A DNA stretch of 64,000 nucleotides, taken from assembly GCA_026545765.1 (NCBI GenBank), contig CM048841.1, positions 69,500,217 through 69,564,216 on the forward strand, read 5' to 3'. The notes under the pieces were generated by a model that was given only the letters and a program-made list of their open reading frames with translations, was not told the origin of the DNA and did not search any database. Made by a program: the position numbers and the translations under genes. The stretch is from Plantago major (Eukaryota; Streptophyta; Magnoliopsida; Lamiales; Plantaginaceae). How positions within the stretch are numbered: the stretch's first letter is position 1; each line of letters begins with the position of its first letter. Of the stretch, positions 43,850-56,739 are shown piece by piece.

Positions 43850-44654
43850 TGATTCCACATTAATTATTTATAATGTGTTTTAATGAGTCACTTTTAATTT
43901 TTAAAATTCAATTATTTTATTTTATCTTATCTTATTTAATTAATTTATAGTTTATTTTAATGAATAAAACAATTTATTTAATTAATAATAGTATCCAAGA
44001 TTGGTGTTTATAGATTCGCCTTGTCACGGCGAATTCAAATATATGTTCAAAATATTTTTTGGATTTTTGTAGATACAGTTACATGAGATTAATATTTTAT
44101 TTTAGTGAATGAAATGATTTATTTAATAATAATAATAATAATAATAATAATCTAAATTAGTTTCTATAGATTCGTCTTGTCATGGTGAATTCAAATATAT
44201 GTTAAAAATATTTTTTCAGAGTTTGTAGATAAATTTATATGAGATTTAATAAAAACTATATATGTGTAGCCAACGTATAAAAAATAAACAGTGAAATATA
44301 TACTGGTTGAAATGCAACTATTTCCACAAAATTCCACGTAGTATTGAATTAATTCATTTTATCTTATTTAATAAATTTATATTTAATTTTAATGAATACA
44401 ATAATTTATTAAGTAATAATAGTATTCAAGATTGGTGTCTATGGATTCGTCTTGTCATGACGAATTTAAATATATGTTCAAAATATTTTTCGGATTTTTG
44501 CAGATAAAGTTATATGAAATTTAATAAAAACAATATATACAGTCAACATACCAAAAATAACAGTGGAATATATATTGGTTAAAATACAACTAATTTCACA
44601 AAATTCTACATAGGACTAAATGAATCTGGTCGGATTCAGCCCCTTATACTTTAC

Positions 44655-44656
<2 letters not shown>
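43850..44656 (+). repeat. Tandem copies of an AT-rich repeat (family D)
   Basis: The phrase GATTCGTCTTGTCATGG with GAATTCAAATATATGTTC recurs at about 44013, 44169 and 44445. The shared unit is near 280-300 bases, and the first interval is shortened. Two more copies lie at 52110-52744, ending with the same phrase AATGAATCTGGT followed by CGATTCAGCCCC or a variant. Non-coding. Confidence 0.75.

Positions 44657-44691
<35 letters not shown>
44657..44691. repeat. (TA)n microsatellite
   Basis: About 17 TA units follow the family D repeats. Confidence 0.95.
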
Positions 44692-44693
<2 letters not shown>

Positions 44694-44865
44694 ATGGATT
44701 GATGTAATTCCATATGGAGCTTTTGTGGAATATAATTATTGATTTTCCAATATACATGTATTTTCACTAAAACCATTAATAAGTCTATACGTAGCTATTC
44801 GATAGTTTCATTGTCCACCCGGAGACTCACTCAATTTAGTTTGCCGAATACTTTTGATTTCCTTT

Positions 44866-46440
44866 TTTTTTTCCATTGCCGACGTAAAATTTGGTGTGAG
44901 ATTTGAGACGAAATAGTTGTCAAAGTCTATGTTTACCACTAGCTTTCCAGCTCCATGAGATTTTTTTGACCATTGACTAATAAAAAGGCTGATTCAAATG
45001 AGCAACTTCTTTTTTCCCAATTTAGTTCAAAAATTTGGAAAAAAGTTCATGAGTAGCTTTTTTGAATAATAAGGAGCTTCTTATATTTTTAATCCGAAAA
45101 TATCCCTACCCAAATTAATCTAAATTAGACTAAATAAAATAAGAAGTAAAAACACCCATATTACCAAGCAACGAATTATATACATCATGCACCCAACATT
45201 ATCAGCCTGAGATTCATCTTGCAAGCACGCAACAAGTTATGACATCTAGTTTTAATTTAGGTGCTGAAGCCATTGTTATAAGTATAAGGATCCTTTGTTA
45301 TACATTTTGTGTACTTTTTTGCAACTAGCATAAGGATTAATGTATCCGCACCTCTTTAAAATGTATACATGTAGTACACATCAATTACTGATTTTTTTCA
45401 TTACTAAGTTAAAATGCTCAACGATTATTTCTTTCAACTTCTGATAATTTTGATGATGTTATTAAAGTGGCGATGTAAAGTACATTGAATATATATTATA
45501 ATTGTTGGACAAAATATGATATATTATTATTTAAAAAACTATAGACTAATAATACGATAAGAAAGGTTAAAGAAAAGAAAAATAAGAGTAATGCCTTATT
45601 ATGTCATTTTACAAAATACCAGCTAGCTTTTCAGTTAATTTGCTAAACACCTACATTTAAAACCAGTTAGCTTTTCAGCCTAGCTAACCAGCTACCAGCT
45701 AACTTTCCAGCTACCAGCTAGCTTTCCAGTTAGTTTTGCTAAACAGAGCCAGAGACTCAAAATTATATACTCCAATATTTGCTCCGATGTTTTATATATT
45801 GTTGACTTGCGCGCAAATCTTTTGTTAGCAGATCATGTAGGAGAAATAGTGCGTACTACTTTCTCCGTTTCGTTTCATATTTTCTCTTTTAATTTTTTTC
45901 AGTCAACAATATTCAAGTTTGACTACGAAGTAGCTTGTTATTTGTCCCACCATGCCCTTGATGAGAAGGAAATTTCACCAAATTGAATTAAAAAAAAAGA
46001 TTGATGTATAATAGAGCAACTGACAGTATTAGTTAGAATTAAAAATAAAAATTATAAGTGGCTCCATTCGAGAAGAAGTATGCATAGGTTGTTGAGGGGC
46101 TGGACCGGTAAACCATAAACGCATTCGAATGAAATTAATTATATGGTGTCTCAACTCTCAACTCACGGAGATCTCTCTCACACACACATATATATAACAA
46201 AAGAGATTTAGATTCATTTTAGATTGTCTAACTAAAATAATTATTTGGCAAAATAGAAAGCTATGATTAGTTCATTCTTTTCTTTAGTGTTCAATTCTTG
46301 AATTCTGATTGGTCAAAACATTTTTAATTTGCTGATGTGTTATGATCAGTTGGCGGATAATTTAATCTCAATTTGTATCATTAGTATGAAGTATGAACGC
46401 ATTTAAAATGTTAATTAGAAGACTGCCTAAATTTTGAAAA
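44866..46440 (+). repeat. Segmental duplication, copy A (partner 47453-49108)
   Basis: TTCCATTGCCGACG to GTTGTCAAAG, then GACTCAAAATTATATACTCC to GGCTGGACCGGTAAACC, then TTAGTGTTCAATTCTTG onward match 47453-47895 and 48944-49108 in order. Copy A contains MITE M (44925-45750), which copy B lacks. Copy B carries a LINE and a MITE remnant where copy A has 46115-46282. No gene is included. Confidence 0.85.
44925..45750. mobile_element. MITE-like element M, copy 2 (826 bp)
   Basis: It has the ends GTCTATGTTTACCACTAG and, inward from the right, GGCTCTGTTTAGCAAAACTA, and matches copy 1 over most of its length. The flanks AAA (44922-44924) and AGA (45751-45753) are an imperfect 3-bp duplication. The unoccupied site GTTGTCAAAGACTCAAAA survives in the duplicated segment at about 47501-47518. 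Confidence 0.8.
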
Positions 46441-46465
46441 TATCATTTAGTTTCATCATTAATCC

Positions 46466-47381
46466 ATATTCATATATTTTGAACAAAGAAAGATAATGAC
46501 AGAAAAGGGGATTGTAGTGTAATTGTATTTCGTTGATTTATTTAGTTGCAAAGTAATTTATAAACGTTGCCATGCATACTACCTTAATTTAGCTGCTAAA
46601 TTCGGCAAAAGATTTAACTGCTAATACTCCCATAAATAATTCGTTACTTCAGTTCGAACAAGTTGTCTTTGTATTTTTTTATTTTAATTATCAAATGATA
46701 TATGTAGAATATAATATATTATTATATCTAAAAGTTTAATCTACATATATAGTTATTTAATTTCATTTGAAAATTGTCGTAGAGGGATTTGATCATCCCA
46801 TTTATATTTTCTACTTAGATACATGGATTTATGTAGTTATTTATAAACTGCATATAATGACGAGTAAGTATTTTGAAAAGTCTTTATAAATGGACTAAAA
46901 GGATCGATAAACATCTATATAATACTAAACAGCATTATAGGTTTTATTAAAATCATCGGTGTTGTACGTACATATAAAAATTTTAGCTTTGTTAAATAGT
47001 GGAGTGGTTATAAATTATTTCAAAACACCAATTTTCACATATAAAATAGTTGATAGTACAAAATAATATTCAATGTCACGCACAAAATGCTCACTCATAA
47101 AACATTATTGATATCGTATTAAACATTAAAGTTATAGTTAAATGAGAAGATATCCTTCTCTCACTAACGTGCATGTATATTACTTTGTGCATACTTAAAT
47201 ACGTAGGTGCGCTTATTTTAACAAAAATAATACGCTGACTTTGTTTACTGCAGATTAACTAAAGCAACTTAATTAAGATGGTGTCTATTTATTTTTGCAT
47301 ATTTCATGTGATGCAATTGAAAGCAATATGTATTTTAGTATATAAGGAACTGAATATACGGACTAATGGTATTAAAATAAA
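46466..47381 (+). repeat. Segmental duplication of 0.9 kb (partner 57827-58731)
   Basis: From TTCATATATTTTGAACAAAG to GGTATTAAAATAAATA the order and sequence match 57827-58731 at roughly 95% by eye. No coding sequence is seen. Part of it (about 47080-47180) also resembles diverged stretches near 53860 and 60720, so an older repeat lies inside. Confidence 0.85.
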
Positions 47382-47895
47382 TAGTTTTTGCATAAGATAT
47401 ATAAGTGTACCAAACGTCATAATAGTTATTTTAATATCCTCAAATCTTACATTTTTTCCATTGCCGACATAAATTTGGTGTGAGATTTGAGACGAAATAG
47501 TTGTCAAAGACTCAAAATTATATACTCCAATATTTGCTCCGATGTTTTATATATTGTTGACTTGCGCGCAAATCTTTTTTTAGCAGATCATGTAGGAGAA
47601 ATAGTGCGTACTACTTCCTTCATTTCGTTCCATATTTTCTCTTTTGACTTTTTTCAGTCAACAATATTCAAGTTTGACTAGGAAGTAGCTTGTTATTTGT
47701 CCCACCATGCCCTTGATGAGAAGGAAATTTCACCAAATTGAATAAAAGAAAAAGATTGATATATAATAGAGCAACTGACCGTATTAGTTAGAATTAAAAA
47801 TAAAAATTATAAGTGGCTCCATTCTTACCAAAAAATAAGTGGCTCCATTCGAGAAGAAGTATGCATAGGTTGTTGAGGGGCTGGACCCGTAAACC

Positions 47896-48896
47896 TTTTT
47901 GGAACGAAAGAACATGTATTATTACTTCCAAACAGTGTTCATACATTTAGAGGCTGACAAACCGTCCAAGTCCAAAACCAGTAGCTACTAAAACATAACA
48001 AATCAAACCAATCTAAAAGTCCAAGTGAAAATGCGTAATTGATTCAGCCACTTTGCCGGTTCTACAACGCAGTGAGACGGCCTGGATGATCGACCGAATA
48101 TGATTCGGGATAGTGTCGCTCCTGTGCTGGAATATCTTCTCGTTCCTTGCCCTCCATATGTGATAAACCGTTTCTGCTATCAATGCACGAAAAACATATG
48201 CTTTGCACCCTTTGCCCCGAGATTTTATCCTGAGCCATACAAGCAGCTGCTGCCAGTTGACAAGTCGAGGATGCGCAATTCTCATCCATTGCAATCCCTT
48301 CTTTATAATCTCATAAGTGATGGGACACTCAAAAAAAATAGGTGATCGATAGTTTCCACACCACTACAAAAAGCACAATTCCCATCCGTTACTATGCCAA
48401 AGAAGGCCAGTCGATCCTTAGTGGCTAGTCGACGATGGAGAGCCAGCCAGAGGATAAATCTCACCTTCGGTCTAGCTGGATTCCTAGCAACCAGGTCACG
48501 CCATTCAATCTTTTCCGGGCAGCCTCTAAAGGTTTGATGAATCTTGCGAACCAAAAATCTGCTCGCAACCATTTGCGCTTGCCATTCCTGTGTGCCCTGT
48601 ATAAACTCCCGCACCTTAATTATAGCTTTAATGATCGAGGAGCTACAATTAGGTACCATCCACTCATCCACCGTTTGGTGTTTAATGTAATAGCTATGAA
48701 TCCATCTAACCCATGGTGAGTCCGACTTGGTTTGAATCTTCCACAGAAGCTTGCAAATAAGCGCTTTATTCCAGTCCGGCAAAGAGATGATATTCAATCC
48801 ACCACAGCTTCTGGGGCTGCAAACTTGGTGCCATGACACCAAGGCTTTCCGATAATTGCCATCCTTCCCACTCCAGAGAAAGCTGCGACATATACC
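47896..48896 (-). mobile_element. Second 5'-truncated LINE fragment
   Basis: The minus strand holds a zf-RVT ORF2 C-terminus in two frames. 48303-48842 reads MVSWHQVCSPRSCGGLNIIS to CAFCSGVETIDHLFF, and 48013-48294 reads LQWMRIAHPRLVNWQQLLVW to VYHIWRARNEKIFQHRS. A frameshift separates them near 48298, at a run of A. A short T run at 47896-47900 marks the poly-A end. It differs from the LINE at 40422. No clear target duplication is seen because the right side adjoins a MITE remnant. Confidence 0.85.
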
Positions 48897-48943
48897 TAAC
48901 CAGCTACCAGCTAGCTTTTCAGCTAGTTTTACTAAACAGAGCC
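48897..48943. mobile_element. Right-end remnant of MITE M
   Basis: AACCAGCTACCAGCTAGCTT to CTAAACAGAGCC equals the right terminus of the copies at 29335 and 45750. The rest of the element is absent. Confidence 0.75.
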
Positions 48944-49121
48944 TTAGTGTCCAATTCTTGAATTCTGATTGGTCAAAACATTTTTAATTTGCTGATATGT
49001 TATGATCAGTTGGCGGATCATTTAATCTCAGTTTGTATCATTAGTATGAACGCATTTAAAATGTTAATTAGAAGACTGCCTAAATTTCGAAAATATCATA
49101 TAGTTTCATCATTAATCCTTA

Positions 49122-50270
49122 CTAGTACTAACCCGTGGCGATGCCACGGTATAGTTGACTTTTAATAATAAATAGAAAGGGGGTGTTAAAATAAATTAAT
49201 CGAAAAAATAAGGTAGTTAAATTTATGTGAATAACGTTGATCATGGAGTCGGTCGGTAGTCCTTCTTCATTCAATATTATATCATTGATGGTTTATTTAT
49301 GTTAACTATAGAAAATGTAAAAATAAGGTCCTACCGTACCCGATCTGTTAATTAGTAACAGACACATGTTTTTTTTAAAACTTTTACATGTTTTTTTTTT
49401 TTCAATTATCCCTCAAACGAAACCAAAATAAAATACAAAAGTATATACAATCAATAGGGTTGTTCCAAACAACCCCCGCAGTGGTATGTGCATAGTCACC
49501 CCACAACACACACAAAAAATATTATACAAACTTAATTTCACATATTACGGTTATTTTTTTTTTCCAACTCACCGGTTCCCAACAATCCCGCGGTGGTATG
49601 CGTCACCCCACCAAAGACAAAGATTATTATTCTACAAACATAATTTTGGTACGGTTGTCCCCCTCCCCCCACCCTCCACCCCCAAAAAAAGGCTCATCAT
49701 GGAGATCAAGAAAGTACAGAGAAGATCGAAGACATTTTCTGCACCTAGAGAGTATAAGCTGATCCTCCCCGGCTCGTTATGGAGATCAAGAAAGTAGAGA
49801 GAAAATCGAATTAAGTTTCCCCACCTAGAGAGCATCAGTTCCCCAGGCCCGTTATGGATCAAGAAACTAGAGCGAAGATCGAAGAGAGTTTCCCCGCCTA
49901 GAGAGTATATGCAGACTCCCCCCCCCCCCCCTCCGGAGTCGGAGAAAAATGTATTTTTTACTAACTTAATCATAAAATGTTGCGCTCGGGTCTTATAACA
50001 AAGGTTTGGAACGGGTTCGAGTATATGCTAGACCGGACCTGAACATCATTATTTCGCATGGGGTTGAATTCGGGTTGGATAGAACCAGTCCTTTCGGACA
50101 GAGACCGTAGAGAAGAGAACCCTTATACCTCATCCTACCGATCGAATCTTATACATAAAGAAAAGGAACTTGAAAGTCTTAACGTGTAAAATGTTGTTGA
50201 TAGACATGTAAAGATTAAAACACCACCAATTAGCTCATGTGTATCTCTTCTATATCCTGGAACTGAAAAA
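49122..50270 (-). mobile_element. Helitron family A, copy 2 (3' end at left)
   Basis: The minus strand ends CCGTGGCATCGCCACGG, GTTAGTA, CTAG (49125-49122). Helicase remnant NEEGLPTDS lies near 49235-49260. Repeats with CACCCCACCAAAGACAAAG (49480-49650) and GAGAGTTTCCCCGCCTAGAG (49740-49910) follow, then the block 50100-50270 matching 43105-43280. C-rich runs occur at 49660-49680 and 49918-49930. Confidence 0.7.
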
Positions 50271-50974
50271 AGCATGTCTAGTAACATATATACCACTATA
50301 AGAATATATGCTAAAATGATCTTGGTGTGGATAATACAAATATACCAAACCAACATCATCATAAGAACACCGATAATATATGTGCTAAAACGTTACCCTC
50401 ACGTTTAACTTGGCAAAGCTTAATTCTTCATCAAATACCTGAATTTCTTTGAAAAGTGAAATAAAGGGGAAAAACTAAAATGGCTGAAATTTGAATGAAT
50501 TTGGTGGATTTAGCTCATCAACTTTACATATGACAATATATTCAAAGTAGTATAATAATTCAAAAGGTTGCTAAGTTTGTAATTCAATTTAAATCTCATC
50601 CGTTGATCTTACTCATTCAATTTGAATTTGGTACGTACATGTGTCATTGTTTCAGTAGAAGGTGCAGGGTTCGAATCCCATTGGCGTAAGTTTCTCCCTT
50701 TTATTTCATTTTTGAATATTTTCTCTTTTTTTTTTCAATCACAGATTCATTGATTTATATAAAAACCCTTAACACACGTAGTGTGTTACGTAAATGATTA
50801 AAGTAAAATATAAATTTATTAAATAAGAAAAAATGAAATAATAAAATTTTAAAAATAGAGCATTTATTAAATTAGTTCCTTCCTACGTAGAATTTTGTGA
50901 AATTAGTTGCATTTTCAACCAGTACTTTTCAATTGGGCTAGACTTATCATACATTTGAATTCGTCGTGACAAGA
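50271..50974. other. AT-rich stretch with a B-box-like motif
   Basis: No gene. GCAGGGTTCGAATCCCA at 50666-50682 matches the tRNA B-box on the plus strand and is followed by T runs, as in a SINE or tRNA relic. I see no A-box, so this stays weak. The end near 50950 holds a reversed piece of repeat family D. Confidence 0.35.
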
Positions 50975-51289
50975 CGGATATTGGTAGTTAGAGCCGTAGT
51001 ATATACATATATAGAGCTAGCTAGAGTGATCATTGAGCATCAAGCTAAATATCTAAAGAAACATAGATCAAAGATAGATAATGGGTGAAATTTGGGAATT
51101 TTTGAAGAATAAGTTTATTCAGCTGGTTGAATTTTGCGACAACAACTCCAACAAAGGTATGTATGTATGTATAAATATGACCGAGAATGAGCTTATTCCA
51201 TCATGTGATTTGCCTGATCCAAGTAACAATTCTTTGTTTTTATTTCAGCTGATAACGAAAATTATGGAGAACAAACTTCAGAAATAATG
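50975..51289 (+). pseudogene. Partial copy of the small spliced gene (exons 1 and 2)
   Basis: About 315 bases, from GGTAGTTAGAGCCGTAG through exon 1 (51081-51156), intron 1 and exon 2 (51249-51289), are nearly identical to 39646-39960. One visible coding change replaces a Gly with Asp (GGC to GAC). Similarity stops at the second donor site, where a (TA)n tract begins, so exon 3 is missing. Neighbouring Helitron family B sequence suggests capture. Confidence 0.7.
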
Positions 51290-51295
51290 GTATGA

Positions 51296-51900
<605 letters not shown>

Positions 51901-52109
51901 TTATATTATATAAGAACACTCAATTGATAATTTGAGTGCTAAAACATTAGCCTCACGTTTAACCTGGAAAAACATCATGGAACAAAATTCTCGAACCCCG
52001 AACTTTGCTCAACCGTACGTATAATCAAAATTTATAATTGAAAATCTAAATATCTATTAATTTATTGTTAAATAGATGGGTGGAGTATTAAATATTTAAT
52101 AAATGCTCT

Positions 52110-52744
52110 ATTTTTTAAATTCCATTATTTCATTTTATCTTCTTTAATTAATAAATATATATTTTATTTAAGTGAATAAAATAATTTATTTAATTAATAA
52201 TAATAATTTAGATTGGTGTCTATAGATTCGTATTGTCATGGTGAATTCAAATATATGTTCACAATATTTTTCAGAGTTTTGTAGAATAAATTTATATTAG
52301 ATTTAATAAATACTATATATGCAGCCAACATACCAAAAATAAATAGTGGAAGATATACCGGTTGAAAATGCAACTAATTCCACAAAATTTTACGTAGATT
52401 GAATTTTTTTGATAAATACTCTATTTTTTAAATTTCCATTAATTCATTTTATCTTATTTAATAAATTTATATTTTATTTTAATGAATAAAATGATTTCTT
52501 AAAATAATACTATTCAAGATTGGTGTATATGGATTCGTCTTGTCACGGCGAATTCAAATATATGTTCAAAATATTTTTCGGATTTTTGTAGATAAAGTTA
52601 TATGAGATTTAATAAAAGCTATATATACAGTCAACATACAAAAAATAACAATGAAATATATACTGGCTAAAATACAACTAATTCTATAAAATTCTACGTA
52701 GGATTAAATGAATCTGGTACGATTTAGCCCCTTGTGCTAATATA
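52110..52744 (+). repeat. Family D repeat, two tandem copies
   Basis: GATTCGTATTGTCATGG (about 52225) and GATTCGTCTTGTCACGG (about 52530) mark units 305 bases apart. The unit matches 43850-44656 and directly adjoins the Helitron end at 52745. Confidence 0.75.
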
Positions 52745-53515
52745 CTAGTACTAACCCGTGGCGATGCCACGGTATAGTTTACTTTAATATTAAACATAAA
52801 GAGGAGGATAAAATAAATTAATCGAGAAAATAAGTTAGTCAAATCTATGTAAACAACATTGGTCGTGGTGTCCGTCGGTAATCCTTCTTCATCCAATATT
52901 ATATAGTTTTTATTTATGCTAACTATAGAAAATGTAAAAAATACGACTCATGATGACGAATATGCTTTGAAAGGGGTAGGGATCCAGCCTTAACCCGACG
53001 GGTTGATAACATATACTATTTTGTATCGGTCCTACCGTACCCGGCCTGTTAATTAGTAACGGGTACATCTTTAAAAAGAATTGTATCCCTGAAACCGAAC
53101 CAAAATAAAATACAAAAGTATACAACACAATCAATGGGGTTGTTCCCAACAACCCCGCGGTGGTATGTGGTCACCCACCACCAAAAAAAAAATAAAAATT
53201 ATACAAACATAATTTCCCATGCTACAGTTTTTGTTCCCTTCCCCGGGGCCGTTATGGATGAAGAAAGTAAAGAGAAGATTGAAGAGAGTTTCCCCGCCTA
53301 GCTAGAGAGTAGAGAGTATCTGCCAGACCCCCCTCCCCATGGCTCGTCCCGTCATGGAGATCAACAAAGTACATAGAAGATCGAAGACACTTTTCCCGCC
53401 TATAAAGTATCAGTAGATCCCCCTCTTGGCCTGTTATGGAGATCAAGAAATTAGTAGAGAGAAGATCGAAGAGAGTTTCCCTACCTAGCCCCCAAATGTA
53501 GTTCTTACTAACTTA
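52745..53515 (-). mobile_element. Helitron family A, copy 3 (3' end at left)
   Basis: The minus strand ends CCGTGGCATCGCCACGG, GTTAGTA, CTAG (52748-52745). The helicase end is the best kept of the three minus-strand copies: DEEGLPTDTTTNVVYIDLTN (about 52837-52896). Inward lie the CACCCACCACC and GAGAGTTTCCCCGCCTAG repeats shared with copy 2. The 5' end is not defined, and similarity fades near 53515. Confidence 0.7.
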
Positions 53516-54182
53516 ATCATAAAATGTTGCAATCGGGTCTTGTGATTATTTTTAGAAGACTTGTTCCAATTAAACTTTATAATTATTTGGCCAATGTTTG
53601 GGTCAGAGTTCCTAATTGCATGTTTGATAAATCAAGTATAAACTGATCGGGCAATACCAATCTTCCTCACTTAAACTGAAGTGTCTCAGCCTAGAGTACA
53701 TTTTCTCTTTCTTTATGGGCACTTGTTTTTATTTTTTAATATTTATCCATTATTATTAAATAGTGTTCTTAAAGAGGAAGTCTCCTGAGAAAGAGGCGGA
53801 CAAACATTACATTTATATCCAAGAACATTAGAGATTTTATTAAGAACATCGATGATATACATATACACAAAAATTGATATAAAATGTCCACTCAGAAAAT
53901 ATTACTGATATTGTTTAAAACATTATACATACACTTAAGAACATCAATCCGTCTCTCATGTCTCTCACTAATACACGTTTCTTCCAAGACTTTGTGCTTC
54001 TTAAACTCAATTATTATTCATAAATACACTAAATAATCTCGTTGAATCTTTTCAAATTTGTTTCTTGTTAACATATGCATGATGAAATGTTTTTGTTTTC
54101 CATCCTTTTAAATAAATTATGGCGGAATAATCTAAAAAGTATATAATACTCATATACGTCATCAACTTACGCACCTGTATAT
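53516..54182. other. AT-rich non-coding stretch
   Basis: No gene. About 53815-53990 resembles 47080-47180 and 60660-60835, so a diverged dispersed repeat is present. Confidence 0.45.
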
Positions 54183-54184
54183 TA

Positions 54185-54428
54185 CTCCCTCCGTCCCAGT
54201 TTCATTTACCCGTATTCCGTTTTGGTCCGTCCCAAATTCAATTACCCATTCTTTTAATGGAAAATCCCTCTCATACTTTATTCACTATCTTTCATACTTT
54301 ATTTACTATTTCTCATACTTTAATATTCCATCTCTTTCCTACTTTATTACTATATCTCCTACTTTATTCACTTTTTTCTTAAAACTTGTGTCCAGCCCCG
54401 CATGTAATTGAAACCGGGACGGAGAGAG
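54185..54428. mobile_element. Stowaway-like MITE (244 bp)
   Basis: CTCCCTCCGTCCCAGTTTCA at the left matches the inverse of the right end (CTCTCTCCGTCCCGGTTTCA). TA lies on both sides (54183-54184, 54429-54430). This is the terminal repeat and target of Stowaway elements. No coding sequence. Confidence 0.85.
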
Positions 54429-54430
54429 TA

Positions 54431-55761
54431 TTTACTAAGTCACAAGTTACTTTACTCACATTTCGTCAATTACAACAACAAACCTATCTACTTTACGTGT
54501 CGATAGAGAACGAACACGTGACTCTAGGTTAGTCTTCCTTATACCAGCCGTACAATGTAAACTTCAACTCCTTAATTTTTCCGCAACCTCCGTCATTTAT
54601 GAATCATAAATAAAGGGTATTCATTTCGTATTCAAGTCAAATATGTCTCAAGTAGTGATATATAGCAACCACTCCAGTGAAACTAAACCAAAGCACTATA
54701 TATGTTAAGAAATGAGTCCCAAATATGTCCCCAAGTAGTTATATTCTTCTCATGCTTTATTTCTTCCAACTTTAATAAGAATAAATGGTTTGATGCCTAA
54801 GATTGATTTATTATGTTAACTTACAAAGAGTAAGCAATACTCCATCCGTCCCGCATAACTTCATACATTTGTCATTTTTAGTCATTACAGAACCAAGAAG
54901 CTATACGTGTGAGAAGCTGGGTCATTACAAATTTGAGACGCTTGAAGATCAGTAATTTTAAACACATGGATTGGAAACTTGCAAAAAAAAGGAGAAAGAC
55001 ATTCAAATATATATAAATGGAAAAGACTGGAAGCGTTATCGCTAGAATGGAAGGACGAACGATACTTTTCTCGATTGAAAAAAAAAGACAGGAAGTGCTG
55101 GTGCTGAGGCACATAAAAGAGTTGGAGAAAGATTGTTGAATGGGAGAAATCTATCACGAAGGATCGAGTATGGGAAGGGGGGATTCAGCTTCTTCTAGAG
55201 GAGTAATGGAACCACAGTTCGCGGAATCAGGGGAGTCGGGACTATATTTTTTTCTTCCCAGAGGACTAATAGACTTACCTTGATTATAATTTTTTTTAAC
55301 AATTTTTTAATCTCAAAAAATTAAAGAAATTCTCACATTGATTTGAGGCCAAAGTCCTATGGCTAAAATTGAGAATAAAAACCGTTCTTTATAATATATA
55401 TAAATGTCCCGTTAATATAGCCTAATAGCAAAAAAGTAAACCACTAACCAAGATCTCTTTTACTTTATTATCTATTTCTCATACTTTATTATCTATCTTT
55501 CATATCTTCTCTATTCATTATCATTTCTCTCTATTAAAACAAAAAATAAACTATTGACTTTCCTAAAAATAGTCCGGAGAAGAAGTGTGACATGTTTAGC
55601 GGGGCGGAGGGAGTGTAATAAATTTAGATTTGAATGTAATTGTTCAAATTGTGGGGCCTCAGATGTAATTAGAAGATATAGTTGTGGTATCAAATGAATT
55701 TTAACTTTTTTCATAAATTTTTAAAAATTCTTTATTTCATATGATTCTTTTATGTGTACGT
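54431..55761. other. AT-rich non-coding stretch
   Basis: No supported gene. Single Stowaway-like ends occur near 54842 (CTCCATCCGTCCC) and 55597 (GGGGCGGAGGGAG) without clear partners. Confidence 0.45.
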
Positions 55762-55995
55762 CTACTGAGAGACTGTATATAAATAACTTATCTTGAGACG
55801 GACCTATTTGTTAAGATAATCATCAATATCGATGTTGTTAATCAAAACGTATATGTTGTCAACATTGATGTATTTTTATATGCAAAAAAAAAAATTGTTA
55901 TTAATTACATATAGACATTTTGATTAATAACATGTATGATTTTCGTGACAATATAGGTCCGTCTCTAGATAAGTTAAGACCGTCTCTCTATAGAC
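55762..55995. mobile_element. Fold-back MITE, copy 1
   Basis: Inverted ends of about 40 bases (GAGAGACTGTATATAAATAA ... GAGACGGACC against GAGAGACGGTCTTAACTTAT ... GAGACGGACC) enclose AT-rich sequence that folds further on itself. A sister copy follows at 56092. Target duplication not certain. Confidence 0.6.
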
Positions 55996-56091
55996 TTTGT
56001 GTTCTTTTATAATTTTTTGAAACTATTATAATTATAAATGTTAAGCCACACAAAGAAAGCATCGAGTTATATGATATTATAGAACAAACGT

Positions 56092-56325
56092 GTCTACAGA
56101 GACCATCTTCATACAACTTTTCTAAAGACCGACCTATATTATTAAACAAATCATTGATGGTTTTAATTAAAAATGTATGTATACGTTGTTAATATTGGTA
56201 TTTTTATATATAAAAAAACATTTTGTTAGCAACATATACGTTTAGATTAATGGCATCAATAATTTTTTTAATAATATATATGATCGTCTTCAAATAAGTT
56301 ATCTCGAGACGGTCTCTCATAAGAC
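56092..56325. mobile_element. Fold-back MITE, copy 2
   Basis: It has the same layout and length as 55762-55995, with ends GTCTACAGAGACCATCTTCA and, inward from the right, GTCTTATGAGAGACCGTCTC. The two copies are quite diverged. Confidence 0.55.
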
Positions 56326-56739
56326 ATACTTTGTTTAGAATGATTTCCGATGTTTATTTGCTACTCTATTTTGAGACTAAATTTAAATGATATTTTATTG
56401 GTACGTTAATTTGTTAATGTTTTATATGCAAATGATGAATAGGGAAATCTAAATGAAGTATTTTGAATAATTTTACATTTTTTCTTTATTCTGAAATCCA
56501 TGTGGCCAGAGTTAACTTAAAATATCTTCTTACGGTAAAAAACAATACCGTAATGCATGGTATTTTAATCTGTATTAATCGTATGTTTGCAAATACTTTA
56601 AAAAAATACTTTTTGTGCTTTTGAAATAGAAAGTTATTGTGTATGCCACAATAAGCTTTGATTTTTCCTTGCAATGCAGTCTGCCTGCCAATTCTCTTCT
56701 GGAGTGAATGCAGGTTCATAAATAATGTTCTCCTCCACT

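Larger units (their letters stand above)
47453..49108 (+). repeat. Segmental duplication, copy B (partner 44866-46440)
   Basis: See copy A. Here the left part is uninterrupted by MITE M. A LINE (47896-48896) plus a short MITE M end (48897-48943) replace about 170 bases found in copy A. Confidence 0.85.

Noticed and set aside
50664-50690. tRNA gene at the B-box-like GGTTCGAATCCC
   Set aside because: No A-box and no acceptor or anticodon stems around it.
54842-55612. A Stowaway element between CTCCATCCGTCCC (54842) and GGCGGAGGGAG (55600)
   Set aside because: The ends are too far apart and too unlike each other, and no matching TA-bounded inverse repeat was seen; they are probably two separate relics.
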